The translations under genes were made by a program, and so were the position numbers. From assembly GCF_021538615.1 (NCBI RefSeq), contig NZ_JAJHIZ010000003.1, positions 3,410,001-3,474,000 of the forward strand: a DNA stretch of 64,000 bases. The letters are read 5' to 3'. The notes below the pieces were generated by a model. It was not told the DNA's origin, did not search any database, and worked only from the letters and a program-made list of their open reading frames with translations. Positions 52,528-61,458 of this stretch are shown piece by piece. The number at the start of each line of letters is the position of its first letter. Positions within the stretch are counted from its first letter, which is position 1. The stretch is from Niabella agricola (GTDB lineage Bacteria; Bacteroidota; Bacteroidia; Chitinophagales; Chitinophagaceae).

Positions 52528-53397
52528 TTGAAGAAACCTCAGGTAATAACAATCGCTATAGCGGTGGTGGCAATCGTGCTACTGCTGGCTTTTGGGCGTA
52601 CTACCCCCAAAGCAGGTCCGAAACCGGCTGCCGGAGAAACGGCGCAGGAACATGATCATGCGGATCATGAGGAAACTGCGGATGGGTTTTCTATTGATAC
52701 AGTGCTTGCGATGTCGAAAAAGGAACTTCCTGTGGACCAGGCGTTACGGCTCGATCTGCTGGAACAAAGCATCACTCGCGGTGATGTTCTGAAACAGAAA
52801 CTGGATGTATATCATCAGTTGGCTCATTTCTGGAAAGACACAGCAAAAGCTTTTATTCCTTATGCCTGGTTCACAGCTGAATCCGCAAGGTTGGAAAATT
52901 CCGAAAAAAGTCTCAACTTTGCAGCCCAAATCTTCCTGGGCCAGCTGCCTCAGGTTGAAAATGCACAAACCCGTCATTGGATGGCTGAGCAGGCAAAAGA
53001 CCTGTTTGAGAAGGTATTGTCTGTAAACCCCGCCAATGATTCGGCAAAAGTGGGCTTGGGGGCAACCTATCTTTACGGGGGTATCGGTACTCCGATGGAA
53101 GGTATTGGAAAAATCAGGGCTGTAGTTGAAAAAGACAGTACCAATGTTTATGCGCAGATGACACTGGCCACGGCTTCCCTTATGAGTGGTCAAAAGCAGA
53201 AAGCGCAGGAACGCCTGGAAACTGTATTGAAATTGCAGCCGCAAAATATCCAGGCAATCCTGATGCTTGGAGATCTATACGAAAAGGATGGTAATAAAGA
53301 CCAGGCGATACAGTGGTACTCAAAAGCTGTAAAGCTGGTGCAGAGAGCGGATATCAAGACAGAGCTGGAAAAGCGGATTGAAGCATTAAAGAAATAA
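52528..53397 (+). CDS. Membrane-anchored TPR protein
   Basis: 289 residues with a TTG start at 52528; the signal-anchor QVITIAIAVVAIVLLLAFG follows directly, so this start is favoured even though no ATG occurs. A His/Glu/Asp-rich linker (EHDHADHEET) is followed by TPR helices (about 100-285: AQTRHWMAEQAKDLFEKVLSVNPANDSAKVGLGATYLY, KAQERLETVLKLQPQNIQAILMLGDLYEKDG). Scaffold role in the periplasm is likely. It lies between the HU gene and the small basic protein, all on one strand. Confidence 0.85.
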   Translation: MKKPQVITIAIAVVAIVLLLAFGRTTPKAGPKPAAGETAQEHDHADHEETADGFSIDTVLAMSKKELPVDQALRLDLLEQSITRGDVLKQKLDVYHQLAHFWKDTAKAFIPYAWFTAESARLENSEKSLNFAAQIFLGQLPQVENAQTRHWMAEQAKDLFEKVLSVNPANDSAKVGLGATYLYGGIGTPMEGIGKIRAVVEKDSTNVYAQMTLATASLMSGQKQKAQERLETVLKLQPQNIQAILMLGDLYEKDGNKDQAIQWYSKAVKLVQRADIKTELEKRIEALKK

Positions 53398-53437
53398 AAA
53401 TATTTAATTAAAGTTCATTTTAAAAAATTTATTGAGT

Positions 53438-53530
53438 ATGCCTTGTGGTAAAAAAAGAAAACGTCATAAAATCGCAACACACAAACGTAAAAAAAGACTG
53501 AGAAAAAATCGTCATAAGAAAAGAAAATAG
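53438..53530 (+). CDS. 30-residue basic protein of the AURKAIP1/COX24 (mS38/bS22-like) type
   Basis: ATG at 53438, TAG at 53528-53530, 30 codons. The product MPCGKKRKRHKIATHKRKKR and the remaining LRKNRHKKRK are almost all Lys/Arg/His. This pattern occurs as a stand-alone small protein across Bacteroidota, annotated as AURKAIP1/COX24-domain; its relatives are the mitoribosomal mS38 and the actinobacterial bS22, so a small-subunit ribosomal protein is the probable role. It lies between the TPR gene and RNase G and is followed by a long inverted repeat. Confidence 0.85.
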   Translation: MPCGKKRKRHKIATHKRKKRLRKNRHKKRK

Positions 53531-53558
53531 AATAGCGTTTTTCTTTTAAGACATTTGA

Positions 53559-53601
53559 AATAACAGGTAGTATTCTGTTGAGATAGAAATTACCTGTTAT
53601 T
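53559..53601 (+). terminator. Inverted repeat after the small basic protein
   Basis: AATAACAGGTA (53559-53569) and TACCTGTTATT (53591-53601) form a perfect 11-bp stem with a 21-base loop, followed by GCTTTTG. It begins 28 bases after the stop. The U-run is weak, so it could be a terminator or an mRNA-end structure. Confidence 0.5.
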
Positions 53602-53739
53602 GCTTTTGTATGGATCGGTTTTTAAATAATGATGTGAGCATACCATCCTGTTTGCTGCCATAAAATAATATTTTGCCCCTCATTATTCGGCTAACCGTTT
53701 CTTTAAATACTTCAAGATGAGTACTCATGGTGGTTTCTC

Positions 53740-55293
53740 ATGAATAAAGACCTTATTATTAACGCCACCCCTACGGGAGTGGATATAGCGCTACTTGAAA
53801 ATAACAAACTGGTAGAGCTACATAGTGAAAAAACGGATTCCCGTTTTGCAGTTGGCGATCTTTACCTGGGCAAGGTAAAGAAACTGATGCCCGGGTTAAA
53901 CGCAGCATTTATTGATCTGGGATACGAAAAGGACGCATTCCTGCACTACACAGACCTGAGCCCTTATGTAAAATCCCTGCTGAAATTTACCACGCAGGCG
54001 ATGAACCAAAGCGGCGACCAGGGCATGGATTTTTCAAAGTTTGAGATTGAACCGGAGATTATTAAAACCGGTAAGATCACCGAGGTATTGAGTGGCAAGC
54101 CCCATATCCTGGTTCAGATTTTGAAGGAGCCCATTGCGGCCAAAGGACCAAGGCTAAGCTGTGAACTTTCGTTGCCGGGCAGGTATATTGTCATTACCCC
54201 GTTTAACAATATTGTGGCGGTTTCCAAGAAGATCCATTCTTCCGAGGAGCGGAAACGGCTGCAAAAAATTGTGGAAGCCGTAAAGCCCCGGAACTTTGGT
54301 GTAATTGTCCGCACCGCTGCTGAAGGAAAAAATACGGCGGAGCTGTATGAAGACCTCACCAACCTGGTAAACTCCTGGAAAACGATCGAGCAGAATCTGA
54401 AAGGGGCAGTAGCGCCAGCCAAGATCCTGAGCGAGCAGAACAAAACCAACAGCATTTTAAGAGACCTGCTCAATGCGGACTTTAACCGCATTATTGTAAA
54501 CTCGAAGAGTATTTATACCGAAACCAAACAATACATCCAGAAGATTGCGCCGGAAAAGGCTGAAATCGTTTCGCTGTATCAGAGCCCCGGTGGTATTTTT
54601 GATTCTTTTGGCATTACCAAACAGGTTAAAGCCTCGTTTGGAAAAACGGTGAACCTGAACAGTGGTGCCTACCTGATCATTGAGCATACCGAGGCCCTGC
54701 ATGTGATTGATGTAAACAGCGGTTACAAGAATGTAAGCAATAACCAGGAACAGAATGCACTGGCCACGAACCTGGAGGCTGCAGAAGAAATATCGCGACA
54801 GCTGCGGTTGCGGGATATTGGTGGCATTATTGTGGTGGACTTTATCGATATGAAGCAGGCCGAAAACAAACGGACCCTCTATGAAAAAATGGAGGAATTC
54901 ATGAAGGCAGACCGCGCCCGTCACTCGGTGCTTCCTATTTCAAAATTCGGACTCATGCAGATCACCCGGCAGCGCATGCGCCCGGAGGTGAATATCAACA
55001 CCCAGGAAATTTGTCCCACCTGTAACGGCACCGGTAAAATTGCTTCATCGCTGATTCTGGAAGACGAGATCGAAAAGAACCTGAGTTATCTGATTACACA
55101 TAAACATAAAGACCTGAAGCTGGTGGTAAACCCCATTGTGTTTGCTTACCTGACCAAGGGTTTCTGGTTTAACAGCAAACTGGCTAAGTGGAATAAGAAA
55201 TTCGGGCAAAAAATTAAACTGGAACAGAACAGCACCTACCAGCTGGTAGAATACCGGTTCTTTAACAGCGAGGAGGAAGAGATTAAAATGTAA
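53740..55293 (+). CDS. rng: Ribonuclease G/E family endoribonuclease
   Basis: 517 residues, RNase G size (no long RNase E scaffold tail). An S1-like domain (VGDLYLGKVKKLMPGLNAAFIDLGYEKDAFLH), the catalytic DNase-I-like domain with aspartates in HVIDVNSGYKN and GGIIVVDFIDM, and the zinc-link C-P-T-C-N-G-T-G-K-I near residue 430. It processes rRNA and decays mRNA. Downstream of the small basic protein, with its own intrinsic terminator. Confidence 0.94.
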   Translation: MNKDLIINATPTGVDIALLENNKLVELHSEKTDSRFAVGDLYLGKVKKLMPGLNAAFIDLGYEKDAFLHYTDLSPYVKSLLKFTTQAMNQSGDQGMDFSKFEIEPEIIKTGKITEVLSGKPHILVQILKEPIAAKGPRLSCELSLPGRYIVITPFNNIVAVSKKIHSSEERKRLQKIVEAVKPRNFGVIVRTAAEGKNTAELYEDLTNLVNSWKTIEQNLKGAVAPAKILSEQNKTNSILRDLLNADFNRIIVNSKSIYTETKQYIQKIAPEKAEIVSLYQSPGGIFDSFGITKQVKASFGKTVNLNSGAYLIIEHTEALHVIDVNSGYKNVSNNQEQNALATNLEAAEEISRQLRLRDIGGIIVVDFIDMKQAENKRTLYEKMEEFMKADRARHSVLPISKFGLMQITRQRMRPEVNINTQEICPTCNGTGKIASSLILEDEIEKNLSYLITHKHKDLKLVVNPIVFAYLTKGFWFNSKLAKWNKKFGQKIKLEQNSTYQLVEYRFFNSEEEEIKM

Positions 55294-55320
55294 AATTTAA
55301 AATATAGCATGTAAAATGTG

Positions 55321-55366
55321 AAAGTAAGGATGCGTTTGAAAAAAACGCTTTCTTACTTTTTATTTT
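55321..55366 (+). terminator. Intrinsic terminator of the RNase G gene
   Basis: Nested stem: AAAGTAAG/CTTACTTT outside and GCGTTT/AAACGC inside, then TTTTTATTTTT. It starts 28 bases after the stop and lies before the convergent YqgE gene. Confidence 0.85.
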
Positions 55367-55409
55367 TAATTTATATTAATTGCTTCTTAGATAATGGGGG
55401 TTTTCATCA

Positions 55410-55913
55410 TTATGGCTGCACCTTGTTTATATACAGCGTGTGCCAAAGCGTTTTTGTATCGGAGAAAAGAAGATCCGGTGAACAGGGTGCGATCTGCCAA
55501 AAGCCTTCTTTTATTTCCGTTTCAAGTTCGCCGGTATCCCATCCGCAATAACCGATCAATAATTTCAGATCCTGTTCAGCAGGGGAGTGTTGGTTGATAT
55601 GGGCCACTGCCTGCTTGAAATTCCCTCCGGAGTAAACGGAAGCATCAACGGGTATCCCCTCTTGTATCAGATCGGGACAGCGATGGATAAAGAACAGATG
55701 CTCCTGGTCAACCGGTCCGCCTTCAAATAAAGGAAACGCGGCACAATGACGAAACTCTACCAGCTCGTTAAATTTTCTTGGAAAAGGTTTGTTCATTATA
55801 AAACCCATAGCACCGGCTGTATTATATTCGGTGATCAGCAGTACGGCCTGCCGGAAGTTGGGATCGTCCATAGCCGGGGTACTGATCAATACGGTGCCGG
55901 AATTGATGCTCAT
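55410..55913 (-). CDS. YqgE/AlgH family protein
   Basis: 167 residues, slightly shorter than E. coli YqgE (187). Conserved blocks: GTVLISTPAMDDPNFRQAVLLI, GAMGFIMNKPF, FEGGPVDQEHLFFIH, GYCGWDTGELETEIKEGFW. The fold is known but the biochemical role is not. It forms a short complement-strand unit with the 80-aa gene just upstream (62 bases apart). Confidence 0.92.
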   Translation of the reverse strand: MSINSGTVLISTPAMDDPNFRQAVLLITEYNTAGAMGFIMNKPFPRKFNELVEFRHCAAFPLFEGGPVDQEHLFFIHRCPDLIQEGIPVDASVYSGGNFKQAVAHINQHSPAEQDLKLLIGYCGWDTGELETEIKEGFWQIAPCSPDLLFSDTKTLWHTLYINKVQP

Positions 55914-55975
55914 GTTGTGCGTTGTGAAATGGATAAGAAGAGTGCTTGCAAATACCAGTGGTTTTTTGGAACCGG

Positions 55976-56218
55976 CTAATTCTTATTGATCAGAAATTCA
56001 AACGCCTTTAGCTGGGGCCTGTTGATGGCTTTCAGGATCTTTCTTTTTTTTGCTGTAATACGGTTACGTGTAGCCAGTTCATGGGCGGTACAAAATTTTT
56101 CATCTGTATCTACACATGCAATCACTTTGTGCACAAACTGAACCTCCTGATCTATGTACTCCTGCGTACACCCATGCTCTTTCAGCAGGAAGATAATATC
56201 GCGGCTATAATCGTTCAT
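55976..56218 (-). CDS. Unrecognised 80-residue protein
   Basis: Charged, helical, no signal or membrane segment. Residues 1-40 (DIIFLLKEHGCTQEYIDQEVQFVHKVIACVD) and 41-80 (HELATRNRITAKKRKILKAINRPQLKAFEFLI) look like two short helical halves; the second is basic. I do not recognise a family. Start is the ATG at 56218. It lies 62 bases upstream of the YqgE gene, same strand, divergent from the glycosyltransferase, so cotranscription with yqgE is likely. Confidence 0.65.
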   Translation of the reverse strand: MNDYSRDIIFLLKEHGCTQEYIDQEVQFVHKVIACVDTDEKFCTAHELATRNRITAKKRKILKAINRPQLKAFEFLINKN

Positions 56219-56237
56219 TTTGTCGTTCTCAAAAAAA

Positions 56238-56252
56238 ATGTGACATTCACAT
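56238..56252. promoter_or_regulatory. Inverted repeat ATGTGA-CAT-TCACAT in the divergent promoter region
   Basis: Perfect 6-base arms around a 3-base spacer, 19 bases before the 80-residue gene and 76 before the glycosyltransferase. It resembles a compressed CRP/FNR half-site pair (TGTGA/TCACA), but the normal spacer is 6 bases, so the factor is uncertain. Confidence 0.3.
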
Positions 56253-56328
56253 CTATAAAAATAAGATTTTTTCCGATCCAGTACAAGAATATTTTTATCT
56301 GCAGGTACTGGTAAAGAACCGGCAATTC

Positions 56329-57468
56329 ATGAACCCGACACAGCAAAAAAAGCAGGTCCTGGTGGCTCCGCTCGATTGGGGACTTGGTCATACAACGAGA
56401 TGCATACCAATAATTTACGAGCTTATTAAACAGGGTGCGGAGGTCATAGCCGCCGGTAATGAAGTGCAATGCGGATTATTGCAAAAGGAATTCCCGCAGA
56501 TCCGCTGTCTGCACCTGGAGGGCTATAATGTACGGTATACTGCCAAACGAAGCGGCTTTCTTTTTAATCTGCTCAAACAGGTTCCGTCTATATGGAAAAC
56601 AATCCGGTATGAGCATCGCTGGCTGCAATCCGTCGTAAGAAAATACAATATTCATGGTGTGATCAGTGACAATCGTTTTGGTCTGTATCATACAAACGTG
56701 CCCACTGTTTTTATTACACACCAGTTGCGGGTAAAAAATCCACTGGGCCGGGGAATGGAAACTGTTTCACAATGGATCAATTACCGGTGGATCGAAAAAT
56801 TTTCGCGTTGCTGGATTCCCGATTACCCTGCGGCACCCGGGCTCGCGGGCGACCTTTCGCATCCGGCGCTAATGCCGGCAATACCTTTTGAATACCTGGG
56901 GCTGCTTTCAAGAATGCAACCGCAAAAAGCGGAAGTCTCAAAAGAAACGATCCTGGTTGTTTTATCGGGTCCCGAACCACAGCGATCCCTTTTTGAACAA
57001 ACTGTTTGCAATCAGCTGCAATCGCTTAAAATAGCCAGCATACTGGTAAGAGGGCTGCCCAATGGTGGTGGATCACGGCTTCCGGAACTGCCCTTTACGC
57101 AGGTATATGATCACCTGCCGGCGGCAGCCCTGAACCGGCTTATTTGTAATGCCGCATATGTTGTTTGCAGAAGCGGCTATAGTTCGATAATGGATCTGCA
57201 GGCAGTGGGCGCCCGGTGTATCCTGGTACCTACACCCGGGCAAACGGAGCAGGAATACCTGGCTCAGTTACTGGACCGGCAGCACCTCGCTGTAACCAGC
57301 TCACAGGAAGACTTTCAACTGGAAGCGTTGCTCGAAAAAGCTCAAAAGCTTCGCTACGCTGAACCGCCTGGCAACCGCGCCGACTTGGAGCAGGCTGTGG
57401 AGCGCTTTTTAAATGACTGTGGCGGAACCATCCATTCCAGGAAAATGATACAGGATGGCCGCTTATGA
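56329..57468 (+). CDS. MurG-like family 28-type glycosyltransferase
   Basis: 379 residues. N-terminal KQVLVAPLDWGLGHTTRCIPII has the glycine-rich loop of GT-B enzymes; the C-terminal lobe contains YVVCRSGYSSIMDLQAVGARCILVPTPGQTEQEYLAQLL, the nucleotide-sugar-binding signature shared with MurG and UDP-glucuronosyltransferase-like proteins. It is not MurG itself (length and middle differ). Acceptor and sugar unknown. Single gene, ending 27 bases before the convergent SixA-like gene. Confidence 0.85.
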   Translation: MNPTQQKKQVLVAPLDWGLGHTTRCIPIIYELIKQGAEVIAAGNEVQCGLLQKEFPQIRCLHLEGYNVRYTAKRSGFLFNLLKQVPSIWKTIRYEHRWLQSVVRKYNIHGVISDNRFGLYHTNVPTVFITHQLRVKNPLGRGMETVSQWINYRWIEKFSRCWIPDYPAAPGLAGDLSHPALMPAIPFEYLGLLSRMQPQKAEVSKETILVVLSGPEPQRSLFEQTVCNQLQSLKIASILVRGLPNGGGSRLPELPFTQVYDHLPAAALNRLICNAAYVVCRSGYSSIMDLQAVGARCILVPTPGQTEQEYLAQLLDRQHLAVTSSQEDFQLEALLEKAQKLRYAEPPGNRADLEQAVERFLNDCGGTIHSRKMIQDGRL

Positions 57469-57495
57469 ATTCTTGCTATCTGTTTAAACGTGCTA

Positions 57496-57984
57496 TCAAT
57501 CTTTGGGAGAAAACGTTGTTACCAGGTTTTTTTTAGCAGCCTCAAAATTACTCCAGTCATTCATATCCACTTCCATTATCGCAATACCGCAAGTAGGCAG
57601 GCTATCGATGCCAGCGTGGGTCAGATCATTTACAAAATTTGTTACACCCGGATTATGGGCTACAATGGCCAGTGTTTGGATGTTTTCCCCTTCTCTTAAC
57701 CACTCAATGGTTTCTGTAATACCCAGCACGTCGGCCAGGTAAAGGCCTTCGAAATAGCGGATATGATCACCGGGGATATCCAGGGTTTCTGCAAAGATCC
57801 GGGTCGTTTGCATGGTCCGTTCCGAATTACTGGAAAAGAGCCGGTCGATATGGTATCCCTTTGCCTTAAGCAGTGCCGCCATTTTTGTGGCGTTGCGCTG
57901 GCCCCTGTCGGTCAGCTTTCGCTCTATATCTTTTCCAAAACCCTGCTCGGCCTTCGCATGCCGGATGATAATCAATGTTTTCAT
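57496..57984 (-). CDS. SixA-like histidine phosphatase
   Basis: 162 residues. The phosphatase motif is LIIIRHAKAEQ (Arg8-His9), with LTDRGQRNATKMA and LFSSNSERTMQT following, and the second catalytic His in VAHNPGVTNFVNDL. Same size as E. coli SixA (161), which dephosphorylates phosphohistidine domains of signalling proteins. No histidine-phosphotransfer protein is nearby, so the substrate is open. Confidence 0.9.
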   Translation of the reverse strand: MKTLIIIRHAKAEQGFGKDIERKLTDRGQRNATKMAALLKAKGYHIDRLFSSNSERTMQTTRIFAETLDIPGDHIRYFEGLYLADVLGITETIEWLREGENIQTLAIVAHNPGVTNFVNDLTHAGIDSLPTCGIAIMEVDMNDWSNFEAAKKNLVTTFSPKD

Positions 57985-58202
57985 GCACCTGTTTTCAAGA
58001 GTGAGTGTAAAATTCTTTACAAGTTTAAGTAATAATACGGTTCAGACAATCTTCTTTTTGGATGAAATATCGGGTTGTTTCGATATACGGTAAGGGGCAA
58101 TAATATCGTGTTTTTAGTACATAATAAAAAAAAATTTTTTGTTAAAGAAATGTTACCTTCAATCGGATACTTCCTTCTTTTTAATTCTAAACTCAATGCC
58201 GT

Positions 58203-61200
58203 ATGGAAAGAATGAAAGTCTTTTACGTGCTACTTATGCTCTTGTGCCCCTGTTTTATGCTACACAGTTTCGGCCAGACAAAAACTGTTGTTGGAACTGT
58301 TACAGACGATAAGGGGAGTCCACTTCCAAATGTTTCTATTGTATTAAAGGGTGCTACTTCCGGAACCGCTACGGATGCGGAAGGAAAATTTTCGATTGCC
58401 GCCAAAGCCGGTGATGAGCTGGAGTTTTCGAGCGTCGGCTTTAAAACGGTTACGCTTAAAGCCAATGTGAATGCACCCATGGCTGTTCAGTTAGCCGCGG
58501 ATGTTTCCAGTTTAACCGATGTGGTGGTGATTGGTTATGGTACCGCGCGCAAAAAGGATCTTACCGGATCTGTAGCGGTTGTCGATATGAAAGAGTTGAA
58601 ACAACAACCGGCAGCAAGCCCCCTGGAGGCGCTTCAGGGTAAAGCCGCCGGGGTACAGATTGTGAATGACGGATCACCCGGGGCTACTCCCCAGGTCCGT
58701 ATCCGTGGTTTTAGTACCATCAACAATAATGATCCCCTGTACATCATAGACGGAATGCCCTACCAGGGAAAGCTGAGTTGGCTGAACTCCAGTGATATTG
58801 AAAGCATGCAGGTATTAAAGGATGCTTCTGCTGCTTCTATTTATGGAGCACGGGCCAATAACGGGGTGGTGATCGTTACTACCAAAAAAGGAAAATCCGG
58901 AGCGCCCAGGGTGAACCTGGATATGTACTATGGCAGCCAGAACCCCAACCGTGGCCGGTTTCCAAAGTATCTGAATCCCCAGCAGTTTGCAGAGTTCCTG
59001 TTTGCAGGGTATAAAAATGCCGGACTGGATCCTACAAAAACCGATTATTACGGAACGGATGCCAACAACCCTACCCTTCCGGAATATTTACTTGCAGGCG
59101 GTGTTTATGGCCAGAAAATTACAGCGGCGATGGTTAACCCTTCATTGTATAACTATTCTATGGATGGAAAAACCTTTTACCAGATTACCAAGGCCAACCG
59201 GGAAGGTACTGATTGGTACCGGACCATTACCCGGAATGCTCCCATACAAAACTACCAGCTTACTGTAAGCGGTGGTGGTGAAAACGCCAATTATGCGGTG
59301 AGCGGGGGGTATATGAATCAGGAAGGGGTGGTACGATACACCGGCTTTAAACGGTATACCATTCGCGCCAACAGTAATTTTACAGTGTTGGGCGACCGTT
59401 TGCAGATGGGTGAAAATATCCAGTATTCGCGCACCGAGAACCAGGGTTTTTCTACCAATGTAAATACGGCCGGAAGTTATATGGGTGAGGGGTCTCCAAT
59501 GGGCTGGGCCTACCGGATTCAGACCATTATTCCCGTTTACGATATTATGGGCAACTTTGGCGGCAGCCGGGGTAACCTGCTGGGGAACGCGGAAAACCCG
59601 ATGGCGGCGCTCTACCGGGCCAAGGATAATGTTGGTACTTCCAACCAGTTTTTCGGAAGTGTTTACGGCGATCTTAAAATCCTTGAATCACTGCACCTGA
59701 AAACCACCTATGGGGTTCGGTACGAAACCTATAACGGTGTAACCGTTGGATATCCGAATCCGGAGCGCGCAGAAGGAAGTTACAATAACCATACTTTCAG
59801 CGAGAACATGGGCTGGGGGACCGACTGGACCTGGTCCAATACGCTTACGTTTAAAAAGCGGTTTAATGAAAAACATGATCTTACCGTTATGGCAGGTACG
59901 GAGGCCGTAAGGGCCTGGGCGCGTTACCTGAATGGTTCTGCCAACGGCTATTTCCTGATGGGAGACATGAACTATTATTATATGAATACGGCAACCTCTA
60001 CACCGGTTGCCAGTAATGGTACATCTATCAGCCAGCCGAGTTCCCTGTATTCGATTTTTGGAAGAGTGGATTACGGATTCCTGGATAAATACCTGATCTC
60101 CGGAACCCTTCGCCGGGATGGATCTTCGAGGTTTAACCCCGGTAATAAATACGGGAATTTTCCGGCCGTCAGTCTTGCCTGGAGAGTGTCTAATGAAGGG
60201 TTCATGAAAAGCGTGACCTGGGTAGATGATCTGAAGTTCCGTGCCGGCTGGGGCGTTACCGGTAACCAATCCATTCCGGATTTCCAGTATCTGAAGCTGC
60301 TGCAGGCATCCATCAATTCTTCCTATTATCCGATTAACGGAAGCAGTCTTTCCAGCGGGGTATGGATCTCCGGCTATGCCAACCCGGATATTAAATGGGA
60401 GCAGGCGCAGTCGTTGAATATAGGAATTGACTTTACGTTGCTGCACCGCACACTGGATGGATCGTTTGATGTGTATAACAAAAAGACAGTGGATATGCTT
60501 TATCCGCTGGCTCTGCCGGCGCAGGCCGTTGGTGGTGGATCTTCGCCGTATGTAAACATCGGGGAAATGAGTAACAAGGGCTTTGAATTGGTATTGAATT
60601 ATCACTACACCAGTTCTTCCGCTAACAAGCCTTTTAATTTTGATGCTGGGGTAAACTTTTCAAGAAACATCAACAAACTGGTATCTCTGGCTCCGGGCAT
60701 TAAAAAAGTGAACATGCTGACCAACCGTTCGGTGATTCCTTCTGTGATTATGGCAGGGCTTCCTTTTGGTGCTTTCTATGGTTATAAAGTAGAAGGGCTT
60801 TTCAAATCGGCCGAAGAAATTGCCGGTGCTGCAAAACAAACGGGAGCTCATCCGGGCGGTTTCCGTTATGCGGATATCGATGGAAACGGCACCATCGACG
60901 ACAACGACCTGACCATGATTGGCAGCCCGCATCCGAAATTTATTTACGGGCTGAACCTAAATGCTGGCTATAGCAATTTTGATATTTCATTGGCGTTTAA
61001 CGGATCGCAGGGCAATAAGATCTTCGACTTCACACGCTTGTATACAGATCTCAGCCTGTTTGATGGCGCGGTAAGCGAACGCATGCTGAACGCGTGGAGC
61101 CCATCCAATGCCAACAGTGATATACCAGCGCCTTACCGCAGCCGGCCTGCTATTGAATTGTTATCCAATAGTTATTTCGTACAGGACGGAAGTTATCTGA

Positions 61201-61433
61201 AGTTGAAGCTGGCGCAGATCGGCTATAATTTTAAATTAAAAGGCGCGCTGCAGGACAGGATCAAGAACCTGCGCTTATATGTGAGCGGTACCAACCTGTT
61301 TACTATTACCAAATACAGCGGGCTCGATCCTGAAGTAACTTCTTCTCCGGGCACTTATGCTGCGCCTGGGGTAGACCTGGGCATGTATCCGATATCCCGG
61401 CAATACCTGGTTGGTTTAAACGTTACATTCTAA
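58203..61433 (+). CDS. SusC-like TonB-dependent outer-membrane transporter (third pair)
   Basis: 1076 residues; ATG at 58203, with a second ATG three codons in (58212) giving the same signal peptide (LLMLLCPCFMLHSFGQ). Regulatory-like domain (VVGTVTDDKGSPLPNVSIVLKG), then the TonB-box region DVVVIGYGTARKKDLTGSV, plug (PLYIIDGMPYQG, ASIYGARANNGVVIVTTKKGK) and barrel ending in GLNVTF. It lacks the N-terminal STN domain, so it is not expected to signal directly to an anti-sigma factor, and no sigma/anti-sigma gene precedes it. First gene of a pair with SusD 25 bases downstream. Confidence 0.95.
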   Translation: MERMKVFYVLLMLLCPCFMLHSFGQTKTVVGTVTDDKGSPLPNVSIVLKGATSGTATDAEGKFSIAAKAGDELEFSSVGFKTVTLKANVNAPMAVQLAADVSSLTDVVVIGYGTARKKDLTGSVAVVDMKELKQQPAASPLEALQGKAAGVQIVNDGSPGATPQVRIRGFSTINNNDPLYIIDGMPYQGKLSWLNSSDIESMQVLKDASAASIYGARANNGVVIVTTKKGKSGAPRVNLDMYYGSQNPNRGRFPKYLNPQQFAEFLFAGYKNAGLDPTKTDYYGTDANNPTLPEYLLAGGVYGQKITAAMVNPSLYNYSMDGKTFYQITKANREGTDWYRTITRNAPIQNYQLTVSGGGENANYAVSGGYMNQEGVVRYTGFKRYTIRANSNFTVLGDRLQMGENIQYSRTENQGFSTNVNTAGSYMGEGSPMGWAYRIQTIIPVYDIMGNFGGSRGNLLGNAENPMAALYRAKDNVGTSNQFFGSVYGDLKILESLHLKTTYGVRYETYNGVTVGYPNPERAEGSYNNHTFSENMGWGTDWTWSNTLTFKKRFNEKHDLTVMAGTEAVRAWARYLNGSANGYFLMGDMNYYYMNTATSTPVASNGTSISQPSSLYSIFGRVDYGFLDKYLISGTLRRDGSSRFNPGNKYGNFPAVSLAWRVSNEGFMKSVTWVDDLKFRAGWGVTGNQSIPDFQYLKLLQASINSSYYPINGSSLSSGVWISGYANPDIKWEQAQSLNIGIDFTLLHRTLDGSFDVYNKKTVDMLYPLALPAQAVGGGSSPYVNIGEMSNKGFELVLNYHYTSSSANKPFNFDAGVNFSRNINKLVSLAPGIKKVNMLTNRSVIPSVIMAGLPFGAFYGYKVEGLFKSAEEIAGAAKQTGAHPGGFRYADIDGNGTIDDNDLTMIGSPHPKFIYGLNLNAGYSNFDISLAFNGSQGNKIFDFTRLYTDLSLFDGAVSERMLNAWSPSNANSDIPAPYRSRPAIELLSNSYFVQDGSYLKLKLAQIGYNFKLKGALQDRIKNLRLYVSGTNLFTITKYSGLDPEVTSSPGTYAAPGVDLGMYPISRQYLVGLNVTF

Positions 61434-61458
61434 TATTGACTTTTAAAAATAGTATGGT

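Noticed and set aside
59688..60605. Open frame of 305 codons antisense to SusC 3
   Set aside because: Shadow frame; the SusC on the other strand is complete and unambiguous.
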